Below are positions 48,369 to 59,000 of a DNA stretch of 64,000 nt, one piece after another; within the stretch, counting starts at the first letter, position 1; the number at the start of each line of letters is the position of its first letter. This DNA is from Heterotrichella gracilis (lineage: Eukaryota > Sar > Xanthophyceae > Tribonematales > Xanthonemataceae). Under the pieces are notes generated by a model. The model had not been told where the DNA came from. It was given only the letters and a program-made list of their open reading frames with translations, and searched no databases. Made by a program: the position numbers and the translations under genes. The stretch spans positions 124,001-188,000 of the forward strand of contig JAULBX010015533.1 of assembly GCA_032358255.1 (NCBI GenBank). Direction: 5' to 3'.

Positions 48369-50628
48369 ATGGTGGACATAGCTCAGCCTAGTAACTATGG
48401 GATGGACGCCCACTGGTCAGCTGAAGACGAGGCAAATATCAACATGAGCGAAGAAGAGTACCAGGTACAGGCTTGGACTAAAGACCTAGGCACCCAGCAG
48501 TAGGCACCCAGCAGCAAGGCAGTCTCTTGCCAACCGTTAAAGTGATGTTTTTGGACCAATGTATCGTATTGGACCAACGCACAGGACTACTGCTCAGCTG
48601 CAAGTCACCAATACCAACACCTATTGTGTGCAGGCCTATGTGCAGGAGCAAAGCACATACCTGCACTCCAACGGCCACCCAGGCCCCAGCTACGACGCAC
48701 ACAACCAAGGGACACCCACTGCATTCTCCCCTTCAGTACTGGGCCAGCCATCCCACATCACACCCATCGCCCACACCACCGAAGTGGCAGCTGTGCTGGA
48801 CGACATGATCCACCACACGACGCACCTGGAGCAGCGATTTGAGGGGCTGGCTGAGGAGCTGGCGGCAGAGGTCAACAGAGAGCAACAGCACCTGCTGCTC
48901 ATGCAGGAACAGGTGGGCCTAAACCCTAAATTCTAAACCCTAGCTACACACCCTAAACCCTCATCCTGACCCTAATTACATGTGCACACGCACCCTAGCT
49001 ACAGCATGTTGAGCTTCAAAAGGCTGGCTGAGGAGTTGGCGCAGAGGTCAGCAGGGACCACCAGCACCTGCCGGAAAAGCGTGCACACATGCCCAAAACC
49101 CTGAATCTTAAACCCTAACCTTCAACCCCAACCCTTGACCCTAAACCACGTGTGCACACACCTAGCAACAGCACCTGCAGAGACAGGTAGGCACACACAC
49201 CCTAGCCTGAGGTAATAAGTTTGCATAGCAGCCTCTGCAGACCCCCTCTGCTTTTGACCAAATTGACACCCGCTGCACCGGTGCACCCCGTCCCACTTGA
49301 CAAGCAGGGTGCAAAGAGTATCCTGCTATAGGTGATATTGGACCTCAAGAGACAACGCAAGTGGAACTTGCCCAGCGCGCATCCATACAGCCATCCATAC
49401 ACCCCTGCATAGAACCATTCCCCCGCAGCACCTTCTCCATTCCCCAACACCCTCCCACTCCACCCTCCTCCCCGCTTCACCCCCAGGTAGACAAGCAGGG
49501 TGCGGTGCTGCTCAAGGAGATGGCTGACCTCAAGAAGCGAATGGATGGGGAGCGGGCCCAGCGCGCCTTCATGCAGCGCACGCTGGTGGAGTCGCGGGAG
49601 CGCATGGCGGAGCGCCTGGAGGCGCAAGACCAGGAGCTGATGGAGCTGCGGCGCAGGATGGAGGTCATGCAACTGCCGTGGCTGCAGCGGGTGATGGTGC
49701 AGGTGGGGGCGAGGGGAGGAGTGTGAGGTGGATTGGAGAGTGGAGGTGTGCAGCGGTGGTGCATATTGGTGGGGTGGGTTGCTTCCACAAACGGTGGTGG
49801 CTACATGATCAGGAGCTGATGGAGCTGCGGAGGAGGTTGGAGGTGATGCAGCTGCCGTGGCTGCAGCGGGTGATGGTGCAGGTGGGGGCGGAGGATTGCG
49901 TTTAGGACTTGTGAAATCATGGAGTAATGTTTGTAAACAACTGCAAATCCTTTTTTGATTAATCTTTTCTGATTCTTTTGTGACTTTTTTTAGAGTTTTG
50001 TGGTGGACGGGAGGGTGGGGGTGTCCAGCGGTGGTGGTGGTAGTATGTGTTGGTGGGGTGGGTTGCATCCACAAACGGTGATGGCTACTGGACCATGAGC
50101 TGATCGAGATGTGGTGGAGCATGGAGGTCATGCAGCTATCGTCGATGCAGCATATGGTGGTGCAGGGATGGGCGGGGTTGGGGTCCACCGGTGCTGGCGT
50201 TACATTTAATGTTGCATGCTGGTTCCAAGGTTGCATCCACCGGCAGTGGGCACGCGCCAGACAGTCCTGTCATTCACAATTACGATATGCAGATCAATAT
50301 AGCGTATCCGCAGGGAGTCAGTTTTAAAATTCCGCCTCGGGCAAATACATTCAATTGTAAAATTTTGCAGCATTATTTTGGGCCAACCTGTATCGCCAGT
50401 ACGGTATTGACTTGTTGTTTGGTTTTGCTGCAGGTGGGGATGCTGCTGACATCGTGTACAGTGTGGCCACAAGCGCGGGTGGCGGGGGTGGGCGGGAGGG
50501 GGGCATTGGAGTACCATGGGGTGGGGGGGGAGGGGGGGGATATGGAAGGGAGGGTGAGCGGGGAGGGGTCAGGGGCGCTACAGGTGGAGAGGGGGACGGA
50601 GGGGGAAGAGGTGATGAGCCGCAGCTAG
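48369..50628 (+). CDS. coiled-coil protein of unknown function
   Basis: I do not recognise this protein. Proposed exons are 48369-48464, 48634-48912, 49487-49702 and 50434-50628 (TAG). All junctions are phase 0, about 261 residues. The first exon is acidic (AEDEANINMSEEEYQ), the second is Ser/Thr/His/Pro-rich and then helical (VAAVLDDMIHHTTHLEQRFE). The third is a strong Arg/Glu-rich coiled coil (KEMADLKKRMDGERAQ, ERLEAQDQELMELRRRMEV). The last is Gly-rich and G-rich in DNA, so its frame is the weakest part. The introns after exons 2 and 3 contain decayed copies of the preceding exon's 3' end, so some copies could be used as alternative exons. ATG at 48261 is a possible earlier start. Confidence 0.6.
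48917..49190. repeat. copy of an exon 3' end embedded in telomere-type repeats
   Basis: Bases 49018-49072 repeat the tail of the coiled-coil gene's second exon (genuine copy about 48841-48901; shared words GGCTGGCTGAGGAG and CAGCACCTG). It is flanked on both sides by CCCTAAA-type runs (48917-48960 and 49095-49146) and by repeated GTGCACAC..CCTAGC words. Confidence 0.88.
49806..50170. repeat. two intronic copies of the coiled-coil exon 3' end
   Basis: The genuine exon end is 49629-49702. A first copy at 49806-49881 keeps the reading frame (DQELMELRRRLEVMQLPWLQ) and the GTGGGGGCG donor. A second, decayed copy lies at about 50091-50160. The intron-side sequence after the donor (GGTGGGGTGGGTTGC, then CCACAAACGGTG) is repeated too. 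Confidence 0.9.
50448..50610. repeat. G-rich low-complexity tract
   Basis: Multiple G-runs on the plus strand, including runs of seven or more, with quadruplex-forming spacing. It overlaps the proposed last exon of the coiled-coil gene. Confidence 0.85.
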
Positions 50629-50714
50629 GGAAGGCACGGGGATTGTACCTCAGCATAAATGGATGCGATTGTGTCGGCAGCTTGGGCAGGGTTGCATATT
50701 TTTTTGAAGCGTTT

Positions 50715-50935
50715 GGATGCACGATGGTTGAATATCATTGGTTGCGTTGCTTTCGCGCCCCCGCATAATGAATATTAACGGAACTAGTAAGAAATAAGAA
50801 CACAGACATGCAATATTATGCGACAGCGGCGTGTAGCTAGCCTGGATACTGCTTTGACCAGTTGGACGACACATTTTTATTTAAAGTTTAATAAATATGT
50901 GGCATGTTTGCAAGGTGGTGATGTGCTGTCCTAAG
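50715..50935. repeat. dispersed repeat, copy 1 (paired with 55118-55340)
   Basis: Shares ordered blocks with 55118-55340: GCTTT.GCGCCCC..GCAT..TGAAT, ATATTAT, TGTAGCTAG..TG, GACCAGTTGGA, TTTTATTT and GGCATGTT. Both copies lie shortly downstream of a plus-strand unknown gene. I estimate moderate (about three quarters) identity over the aligned blocks. Confidence 0.75.
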
Positions 50936-50984
50936 GTCAGCTTGGGTCAATCCGCACTTCTTAAGTATAGCATATGACAGCCTA

Positions 50985-52085
50985 TTAGGCTGACGGAGAA
51001 CTTTGGGAAGTTGACGATTGCAATCCCATGTCAACACTTTGACAACTCAGACGACGTTCCATGGCACTGCAACAATTATAGTGGTGACGTCGTGCAAGGG
51101 GAAGCAGCCACAGTAACAACACACAGACTCTGGGCAACAGCTGCGCACACCAGCAACCCCACCAGAAGCGACAGAGGGGCAGGTCCAGGGCAGGAAGGGC
51201 AGGCAAACCGCAGTGTGGGTACTTTTCAGAACTTCTGTTTGACACCGTGCAAGCCCTTTGCAAGTGGACCCAGGCCCATACGAGTGTGCACCACTTACAG
51301 TTCTTCAATGTATATGTCCAACCACAAAAACTTCTTTTTGAGCACCTCTGCGCGCACTTCGGGAGGCATCGTTGCACAGCGGTGGCGCATTTTGAAGCGA
51401 TACAGGGGGTCAGTGCTGGGCGTTGGAACAGCCGGTGGGGTGGAGGGAGTGGTGAACTCCGCAGCGATGAGCTCTGTGGTGGCCCTGGCGTAGTCTTTCA
51501 GGAACTCGTCGTAAATACGGTCCCTGTGCACCGAGGAAAGCATCCTTCAGAAGCAAGCCCTTCAGCAGCCAGAGCTGGCACCTTGCAAGGGAAGCAGCCA
51601 CAGTAACGCCACACAGACTCTGGGCAACAGCTGGGCACACCAACAATCCCCGACAGAAGCAACACACCCAGGTCCCTGCAGGTCCCTACAGGATACAGGG
51701 GCAGGCAAACGGCACTGGGTACCTTATCTGCCCCAAGGCAGGCGCTTTGCGTGTGGCACCATTGTGCACCCAGAGCGAGCACTTTTGATACACCATTGTG
51801 AACCCAGGCCCATATGCACCCACTTACATCTCTGCAATGTGTTCGTCGGAGTGCCCTTCCGCCTTGAGCACCTTTGCGCGCCTACTGGGAGGCATAGTTG
51901 CCCACATGTAGCGCTCTTCGAAGGTGTCAGGTTGGGGGTAGTCGTCGTAGTCCTCAAAACCGCTGGCCAGACTTGGAGGTGCGCGGCGGGAGGGGGGCTC
52001 AGCAGCCGGCTGGTTGGAGGAAGTGGTAGAGTGGTGTCGGTCTGGCGCGCACCGGGTCTTCGTGCTGAGCTTCCTTGCAGAGACC
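50985..52085 (-). CDS. unknown protein with tandemly duplicated exons (5' end not found)
   Basis: I do not recognise this protein. Three consecutive exons fit in phase: 51828-52085, 51299-51523 and 50985-51066 (TAA). The first ends with a module RYMWATMPPSRRAKVLKAEGHSDEHIAEM. The second ends with a diverged version, RHRCATMPPEVRAEVLKKKFLWLDIYIEEL. Each module is followed by the same donor (GTAAGT) and similar intron sequence. The first exon also has a Ser/Thr/Pro-rich region and an acidic DYDDYPQPDTFEERY patch. The true start is unresolved; MASLVLSPPICTRAVLR (about 52279-52331) looks like an N-terminus but its donor phase does not match. Confidence 0.55.
51080..51880. repeat. about 500-bp tandem duplication of exon plus intron
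   Basis: Bases 51093-51176 and 51584-51666 are close copies, sharing GGGAAGCAGCCACAGTAAC and ACACAGACTCTGGGCAACAG. Exon ends at 51299-51390 and 51828-51905 match in protein (ATMPP..R..VLK) and in donor. The offset is about 490-530 bp. Confidence 0.9.
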
Positions 52086-53403
52086 CTGCACCGTGAGAAA
52101 ACATGTACATGGGTAGCATGAGAAGGAAACTGAGAAAGTCCGCAAATGCACTGGGAGAAATAAACCCACGCAATAAACTTGCCGCAGCTACACTTCTCAA
52201 GCAAAGCACATACACACAAACACCAGTTTTGTGTTGCACAGGCTGCGTGAACACCACATGCCAGCACGGGGTCCCCACTCACCCCGAAGCACCGCCCTTG
52301 TACAAATGGGCGGTGAAAGCACGAGGCTCGCCATATCTCCACGATCAACACAAACGTCGATTTTCCTATCTTCACCACAGTATCTTCATGCCTGTTGTGT
52401 GTCTATTCTCCCCACAGTTTCTACCCACTTCAATAAGTTGCCAAAGGATGCATGCATGCATCCGGTGATTCACCAATACAGTCCTTTTGTGGAGAAGCCA
52501 GCCAAATGCGTGCAGTTAAATTTGACCGATGTAAGGTGATGCAACGGTTCTGATCCAGGAACCTGCAGGTCCAGCCCTAAGGGGCCATTCTGTATGTGTC
52601 ATGCATGCATGCATGCATCCTTTGTGGGCAACTAATTGAAGTGGGTAGATACTGTGGTGAAAATAGAAAAAACGACTTGTGTGTTGATTGTGGACGGCAG
52701 AAACTTGCACTCACGTGCGTGGTTTCAAGGCCGTGCTTCACGGTGAAGTCCTAGCCGTCGACAATTGGGTATGCATTAGACGGGACTGTGCGTGCACCAC
52801 TCACGCACCACTACTTACACTACTACTACTCGAAAGTTTGAAACATTGTGTTTGAAAAAGGTCCTCGGCACCAGTTCCTCCGCATGTTTGCTTGCATCGT
52901 GTGCTGTTTGGCGACATTTCCTGCAGGTAACCCACGAGCTGCTTGTGTGGGTGACTAGGTGCACGTGCACCTCACCAGGTGGCCAGGGCAACCTCTGGGG
53001 CCTGCTGCTGACACAGTGGTAACCTTACACCCCCAGGTATGCTGCTTTGTTTCCCGCCTTCGGCTGCCACCTCGCCTGTTGCCGCCGGGCATCCCCCGTC
53101 CCTATTTTGTTTCGTATGTTCAGGGTTGCCTCCTGCACGTGTGCTACTTGTCCTGTGACACAGTACTAGTACAGGTGCACTTAAGCGCATCGCCCATCAA
53201 GCAGTTTGCCTGGTTTGCCTCCTTCCTCGTGCTGGTTCATGTTTTCCTCCATTTGGGTTCTGGCTGTATCCCTGCGGCTGCCTTTGCAGTGTGGTGGCCT
53301 CCTTTGGTGTACTGTTCCACCCTCCCTGTTGCCAGTTCTGCAACCCTAGCCTTAATCCATATGCGCAACCCCAGAGGCCGTCTTCACTTGCTGTTGCAGA
53401 GCC
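52086..53403. other. unassigned region with an inverted repeat
   Basis: No gene model is secure here. A long hydrophobic plus-strand frame (about 52959-53555) has no family resemblance. The inverted repeat at 52.33-52.70 kb is listed separately. Confidence 0.45.
52327..52705. repeat. inverted repeat, arms about 85 bp or more
   Basis: The right arm, 52605-52700, is on the opposite strand nearly the same as the left arm, 52327-52465. Shared words are GATCAACAC, TTCACCACAGTATC, TACCCACTTCAAT, AGTTGCC and AAAGGATGCATGCATG. The left arm has an extra internal segment of about 35-40 bp. Relatives of the arm lie at 21285-21362 and 21700-21750, so this looks like a small mobile-element family. Confidence 0.85.
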
Positions 53404-54233
53404 ATGTCACTGTCCAAGTGTCAGCTGTCAACATTCCAGCATGCCGGAACGCTGCACACCGCCTCCTTGGGTGTCCGCATGGTCGCAAGGCCTCCCATGG
53501 CCAGCAGCAGCGGGCGGCCAACGCCGAGAAACAAGCCATCGATGTCGACGACTAGGCCATCAGCCAGCAGCAGCTCACAGATACTGGTGAGTGATATACC
53601 GTGGCTCCACCGGTCCTGCCAAGTGACATGGAAGTTGACACCATGGCGTGGTGTTGGTTGTATATGCACTGGGCTCCCTGCGCAGGACTGGTCCGGGGAA
53701 GGGACCTGAACCCTTAACCTTAAACCCTAAACAGTACTATGTTCCCTGCGCAGGAGGACTGGTCTGGGGAAGCACGTCTGCTAGAGGCTCTCTAGGCCGG
53801 TATCTACGCTGCCTCTGATGTGTCTGCAGCTTCTGTTCCAACTTGGAAGCAGGTGGCGACTTATTTTGCTACTGGCTTTTGAGCCCTTTTGCCCCTAATG
53901 TAGTAGGCTGGCCTTTGTGGCAGCAGGTACGTGACCCGCATATACACACCCACTTAAACCCTAAACCCTAAAACCTAATCCTGGCACACTTTAGCTGAAC
54001 GTCTTTTTTGCCTTGAGAGACACATGATACAATTGTGAGAAGCCATGGGACGTCTATGAGACCCTCTTTTCATAGTATTGTTACGAGCAGGCTGCAGTCT
54101 TTGGAGGAGGAGCAGCTGCCATGGGGGTGCTGCTGCTCACTGTTGAAGCCTGCACACCTTAGCTGAACGCCTCTTTTTGCCTTGTTATTATATACACTTA
54201 CAAGCCTTGTCACAAACCCTAAACCCTAAACAG
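53404..54233. other. region with possible exons and duplicated splice-site segments
   Basis: A plus-strand frame 53404-53592 (Ser/Arg/Pro-rich, ending at a GTGAGT donor) could be a first exon. Downstream, an acceptor segment CCTGCGCAG..GACTGGTC..GGGGAAG occurs twice (53671-53699 and 53748-53773), separated by CCCTAAA-type sequence. An exon-like segment at 54088-54143 recurs at 54234-54290. Telomere-type runs lie at 53705-53733, 53953-53972 and 54212-54230. No single gene model could be closed. Confidence 0.5.
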
Positions 54234-54840
54234 GCTGCAGCCTTTGGAGGAGGAGCAGCTGCTATGGGGGGCTGATGCTCACTGTTGAAGCCTGGATAGA
54301 ATGCTGGCAGGACGCACAGCTGGAGAAGGGCTTGGAGACAGTGTTCAGGGTTGCAGCAGGCATCCTAGCTGGCGAGCGGGCCATCTTGGTGAGCCCCGAG
54401 CAATTTATCTCACATTTATCTCATATCTCGTCATTTATCTCTCACCTTGTGTCATCATTGATCTTCCTGCGGCAGCTACTTCAACACTGCTAACACCAAC
54501 AAACCAAGACCGCCAATATCGGGTTTGTGATGGGGTGTGGGTGCTGTCTACAGGTGTTAATTTACGAGGACCTTTTTCTATTTTATTATAAAATTTGTCC
54601 ACGCCATCAATTTTCCTGCAGGTGTTCATATACGAGGATCAGGAGCTCACCACATGTATCACCAAGTCTGTGAGGGAGCTGGAGGAAGGCGCCGGCGGCA
54701 GCACCATGGCAGTGCCCGAGTGCGCGCTGGAGGGGCCGCCATCATACACCACCAGCTGCGTCCTGGTCTTTGTGGAGTTTGAGCTGATTTACGGGAACCG
54801 GTGCGAGATTGAGGGCTGGGGTGAGCAGACGACAGCCTGA
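54234..54840 (+). CDS. unknown protein, C-terminal exons only
   Basis: Two exons join in phase: 54234-54388 and 54622-54840 (TGA). The encoded part reads LMLTVEAWIECWQDAQLEKG, VFRVAAGILAGERAILVFIY, EDQELTTCITKSVRELEEG, then SCVLVFVEFELIYGN to the end. I do not recognise the family. The upstream exon was not found; the acceptor at 54231-54233 implies a phase-1 partner. The segment upstream at 54088-54143 is a copy of the first exon's head in a different frame (GGGAAAMGVLLLTVEA). The current exon has probably lost a base relative to that copy. Confidence 0.45.
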
Positions 54841-55011
54841 CGCAAGTGAAAGCCATCCACATGCACTTGGCCAGGAGGTAGGGCCAGGGTGCTGTTCCGT
54901 GAGTGAGTGTCGTTGATATCTTCCCTTTTGCTTCCATGGGCTGGGGTGTGCGCTACTGGCACACGTTCAGCTGGTGATGAGCGCTGTTGGTTCTCTTGTT
55001 TGGGGTCGCCA

Positions 55012-55184
55012 GCAATATGTGGGGCGCAAAAGCAAGGCAAGTAATGCCTACCCAATCAACCTGGCATCCAAATTTTAACAGAGGTTGATTCAAGATCTGT
55101 TCTTGACTTGAGATCTGTTGGATCTGGATGCGGGTTGATTGGGTAGGCGTTAATTGCTTTGCTTTTGCGCCCCGCATGTTGAAT
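55012..55184. mobile_element. MITE-like foldback element
   Basis: Two arms of about 60 bp are inverted copies: left 55018-55078 (GGGGCGCAAAAGCAAGGCAA, then CCTACCCAATCAACC), right 55118-55176. A spacer of about 40 bp with a smaller AGATCTGTT repeat separates them. There is no coding capacity. No clear target-site duplication was seen. The right arm continues into the dispersed repeat shared with 50.7 kb. Confidence 0.75.
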
Positions 55185-55340
55185 AGCGGAAGCACTACCA
55201 GTATCAATAAAGAAAACATTAACGCATATTATTATATTGTAATGGCATTTGCCATTATGTAGCTAGACTGAATCATGCTGCTTTGGACCAGTTGGATGAC
55301 ACGTCTTTTATTTTTATAGGCATGTTCAAGGGTGGCAATT
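55118..55340. repeat. dispersed repeat, copy 2
   Basis: Counterpart of 50715-50935. It includes the right arm of the foldback element and the TGTAGCTAGACTGAATCATG / GACCAGTTGGATGACAC block. Confidence 0.75.
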
Positions 55341-56076
55341 TGCCCTCCTCGCTACAGGTAACTGGCACACTTTATGCACCACATGTTGTGCATGCTGATG
55401 ATCTGGCACTGCCCTGATGCATGCGAAGAACACCTGTGTGGTTAAGCACACGGTGGAGCATCGTAGCGGCTATTTGAGAACAATGGTCCTCACCAAAATG
55501 CCCGGCATCTTGGTGAAGATCCTGGCTACAAGGTGGTGGTCCAACTTGTGCTTCACCACTCAAAATGCATGCACACCCTATGGTGGCATGCATGTTTTTG
55601 TTTCGCTCGCGGGGTAGCAACCTTGCAAAATATGTTGCAGTACGTCAACCAACCAAAACAATTGGTGCCTTACTGATGTAATACCAATAGAATAGCAAGC
55701 AGACTTCAGGTTTAATCCATCGTCTAGGTTTTGTTGAACAAAACCTGATTCGAATTCATAACAGGTCACTGCATGTGAATGATTGCAAATTTGATTCATG
55801 GTGCACCATGGAAGTCCATCATTCATCGTGATAATTATGTTAACACCTGGTGGTCCATCCATCCGAGGAGTTTGGGCAATTAACAATTCCATCATATGCG
55901 CCGTGAATGACAGGCATTGAAAGATGAACGGCTGCTCGGCACTATCAAGCATCGAGGCCACTTGCCGTGGTGCTGAAGCATTGTCATTTTGGACCAGTTT
56001 GAGACTATTCAGCATTTCCAGTTCCCATTGGGCCGCTTGATAAACCCAGGCATTTCCCCTCCAGGCTGCGCAGCCC

Positions 56077-59000
56077 TTAGCGCCTCTGCCAGTTGATGAA
56101 GCTCAGCCCTGACCAGGCAGCCGTCAGGAACACCCCGATGAAGATGGTCTCATACCCCAGCTGCGCCCACTCGCTCTTGCCCACCATGTCAAAGTACTGG
56201 AGGGCAGTCTGGTCCCCAGTGAGCAGCGGGTCCCCAGCCGCCTTGAACTGGTTAATGACCAGGGATCCAAATGCGTAGCGCAGGAAGTTGAGGTAGGTGA
56301 ACCAGTACCAATACCTGGGGGCGCACACCATGAATAGTCAGTTTAGTTGTTGGTATAAAACATCTATTCACATGATTCACATTGATGCATTTAACAATGA
56401 TGACACGTTGAACAACGTAATAAGCCATCAAAACCGGAGGGTTTTGACAGTGCCATGTACACCCTAAACCTTAGGGGGTATGGCCCTACGCGGTGCATGG
56501 CTCACCTTGGCATCTGGTTGAAGGTTTGGATGCACCCCGCAAAGAACAGGAGGATGGTGACGTAGGCTGGGCACAGGGCATTGGCCACGTGGAGGTTGGG
56601 GGAGATGGAGGCCACAAAGTAGGCAAGCACTGCGCAGAAAGGGACATGAGTCGGCTGATTATTGCGGTACATGCTCCTTAGCAGTGAAGCCATAGCAGCA
56701 GTCACAGTTGTAGTGCAGACGTCACCATTTCCTGAGTTTACGACCCTAAACTCTAAACCCTAAACTGTATACAATTCAAGGTTTGTGACCAGGGCTGGGT
56801 GAGATGATTGCGCCAACAAAATAGGCAAGCACAATGCAACAAGGGGCATGCAATTACAGCACCCTGCATGGCCCAAGTGAGATGCATCCAAAAACACTGG
56901 CAACATGCCATGCACACTTGTGCCAGAAGCTGTGGCATTCTGCACCACCTTCGATTCTGTTGAACACCCATGGGTTGAAATTACACCCGCATGTTTACGC
57001 CCCACGTTGCATGCATACATCCACTCACCCACTCCCACAAACATGGTGACGAAGTACACCAGCCAGAAGCTATGGGGTTCTGCAACACCTTCAATTCATA
57101 TTTAAACCCCACATTGCATGCGTGCGCCCACTCACCCACTCCCACAAACATGGTGACGAAGTACACCAGCCAGAACACGATGAACTGGCCCTGCAGGCTG
57201 GTCATGAACCACACAAAGGTGGCAAGCAACAGGCTGGTGAGGCCGTTGATCATCAGCTCCTCCACCATCTTCATCGCGAGGTAGGTCACGGGGCGGTACA
57301 GGCCGTCGTTGCGCTCCCTGGGATGATGGGCAGAGAGGGGGGGATGAGAGGGGGGGGATGTGGTGGCCCTTAAAATACAGTGGGAGGAGGGAGTGGTGGT
57401 AATGGGAGTTTGTGATGACAGGGCGGCAAAGGGTGTGTAGGGTTTTTGTGTCAGGAAGGTGTTTCGTCGGCTAGGGTGCAATAAACAGTGTATGGTCCCT
57501 TTTCCAGGCAACTAACACTGACGAAAAGGACAAAATGCGATGCGAGCCAGTACAATGGCGACATGCAGTGCCATCCCCCCCCCACCCACCCACACCTCAC
57601 CCACCACCACTCAGCATGATCTCCACCACATCCAAGAGCAACAGGCTACAACCCCAACGGGTAAACAGGACAGGGGAGGGAGCTCTCACCAAAATGCGAT
57701 GAAATCCAGCACGATGGCGACACACCGGTGTTATTCCCACCCAGCAACCCATCCACCCCACACACACCAACGCTCAGTCTGATCTCCATCACCACCAAGA
57801 GCACAGGCTGACCTCAATTGCTAGAACAGCAGGGAAGGGAGCTCTCACCTGGTGTACAGCGCCCTGTCCAACACAATGGACGGCACGTAGCTGACCGCGC
57901 CATAGCTGGGCAGCACGATGTACATGAACAGTAGGTTGGCTGTGTTGATCACGTCCTGTTTGGCGTAGTTGTTGCCGATGCTGAAGTACAGAGTGGCCTG
58001 GATGAAGCCAAAGATGATCTTGTCACCGATGCGGGCGCCCAGCCAGTTGGGGTCTTTGTAGTCGGTGGGGAGGCGGTACTGCGGGGTGTGTGGAGGGGGA
58101 GGGTTCAGCAGGTGATAGGGGGTTAGTGATAACGGATAGTGGATATGGAATCAGTATGAGGTAGGGGCGGGGCAGGCGGTGGTATGAGCGGAGGGGGGAG
58201 GAGGTCTGGATGGACCCAAAGAGATGATCTTGACCTTGATACTGCAAGCACCGTCTCGCTCGTCACACATGCAAAACTCCAGCCCTCAACCCTCCACCAC
58301 CCACCATGCCACCCTGAGCAGCGCCCACTGCGCCCACCAGGCCGGCGTCACAGTCTCGCTCCTCACGCACACACTTCAAAACCCTAAATCCTAAACCCTT
58401 AGGCCCCCTTCACCTCGAGCAGCACCCACAGCACCCACCAAACCCTAAACCCTGAACCCTAAACCCTAAACTACCTTAAACCCCCTTACCCTGAGCAGCA
58501 CCCACAGCGCCCACCATGACGGGGTGACCGTCTCGCTCTTCACCCCCAGCTGCTCCAGGGTGCGCTCGCTCACTCGACTGCCCTCCTGCAGGTACTGTGC
58601 CACGTGGCGCTGGTTGGCGGACTGCAGCTCGGAGGCCGCATAGGCATCCACAAACTTATTGCCCTCGCCCTGGCGATCGGCCTGCGCAGGGTTTGGATAA
58701 GGGTTGGAGTGAGGGTTTGGTTAGGGTTTGGGGGTTTCGATGAGGGTTTGGGGGGCGGGCATAGATGGCCGCCTGCATAAGGTTTGATAAGGGTTTTCAT
58801 GTGAGGTGCATGGTTTGTACTTGACCTAGGTGTAGGTTGTCAACCACGGTTGTGAGCACCGCTTGTGCCACCATCTACGTTCCCCACCTGAAAAACACCC
58901 AATAAACCCCTCACCCAGATCCTCACTCAGACTGTGCATTGAAAGATAATGGCCACCCCTACCTGTGTTGTGAGGTCCACGATCCAGTCAGCCATGTTCT

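Larger units (their letters stand above)
54841..56076. other. intergenic region with a foldback element and dispersed repeat
   Basis: Between the unknown gene (+) and the ABCG transporter (-, 3' end). It contains the foldback element at 55012-55184 and dispersed-repeat copy 2. A weak match to a reverse-transcriptase-like ADD box at about 55385-55415 is too short to call. Confidence 0.5.

Noticed and set aside
52959-53555. Long hydrophobic plus-strand frame (198 codons)
   Set aside because: No family resemblance. The hydrophobicity follows from T/C-rich DNA, and splice-like signals cut it. Coding status is undecided, so not called.
55385-55430. Possible reverse-transcriptase box (HADDLAL)
   Set aside because: A stop follows at once, no other RT motif lies in any frame nearby, and the match is only a few residues.
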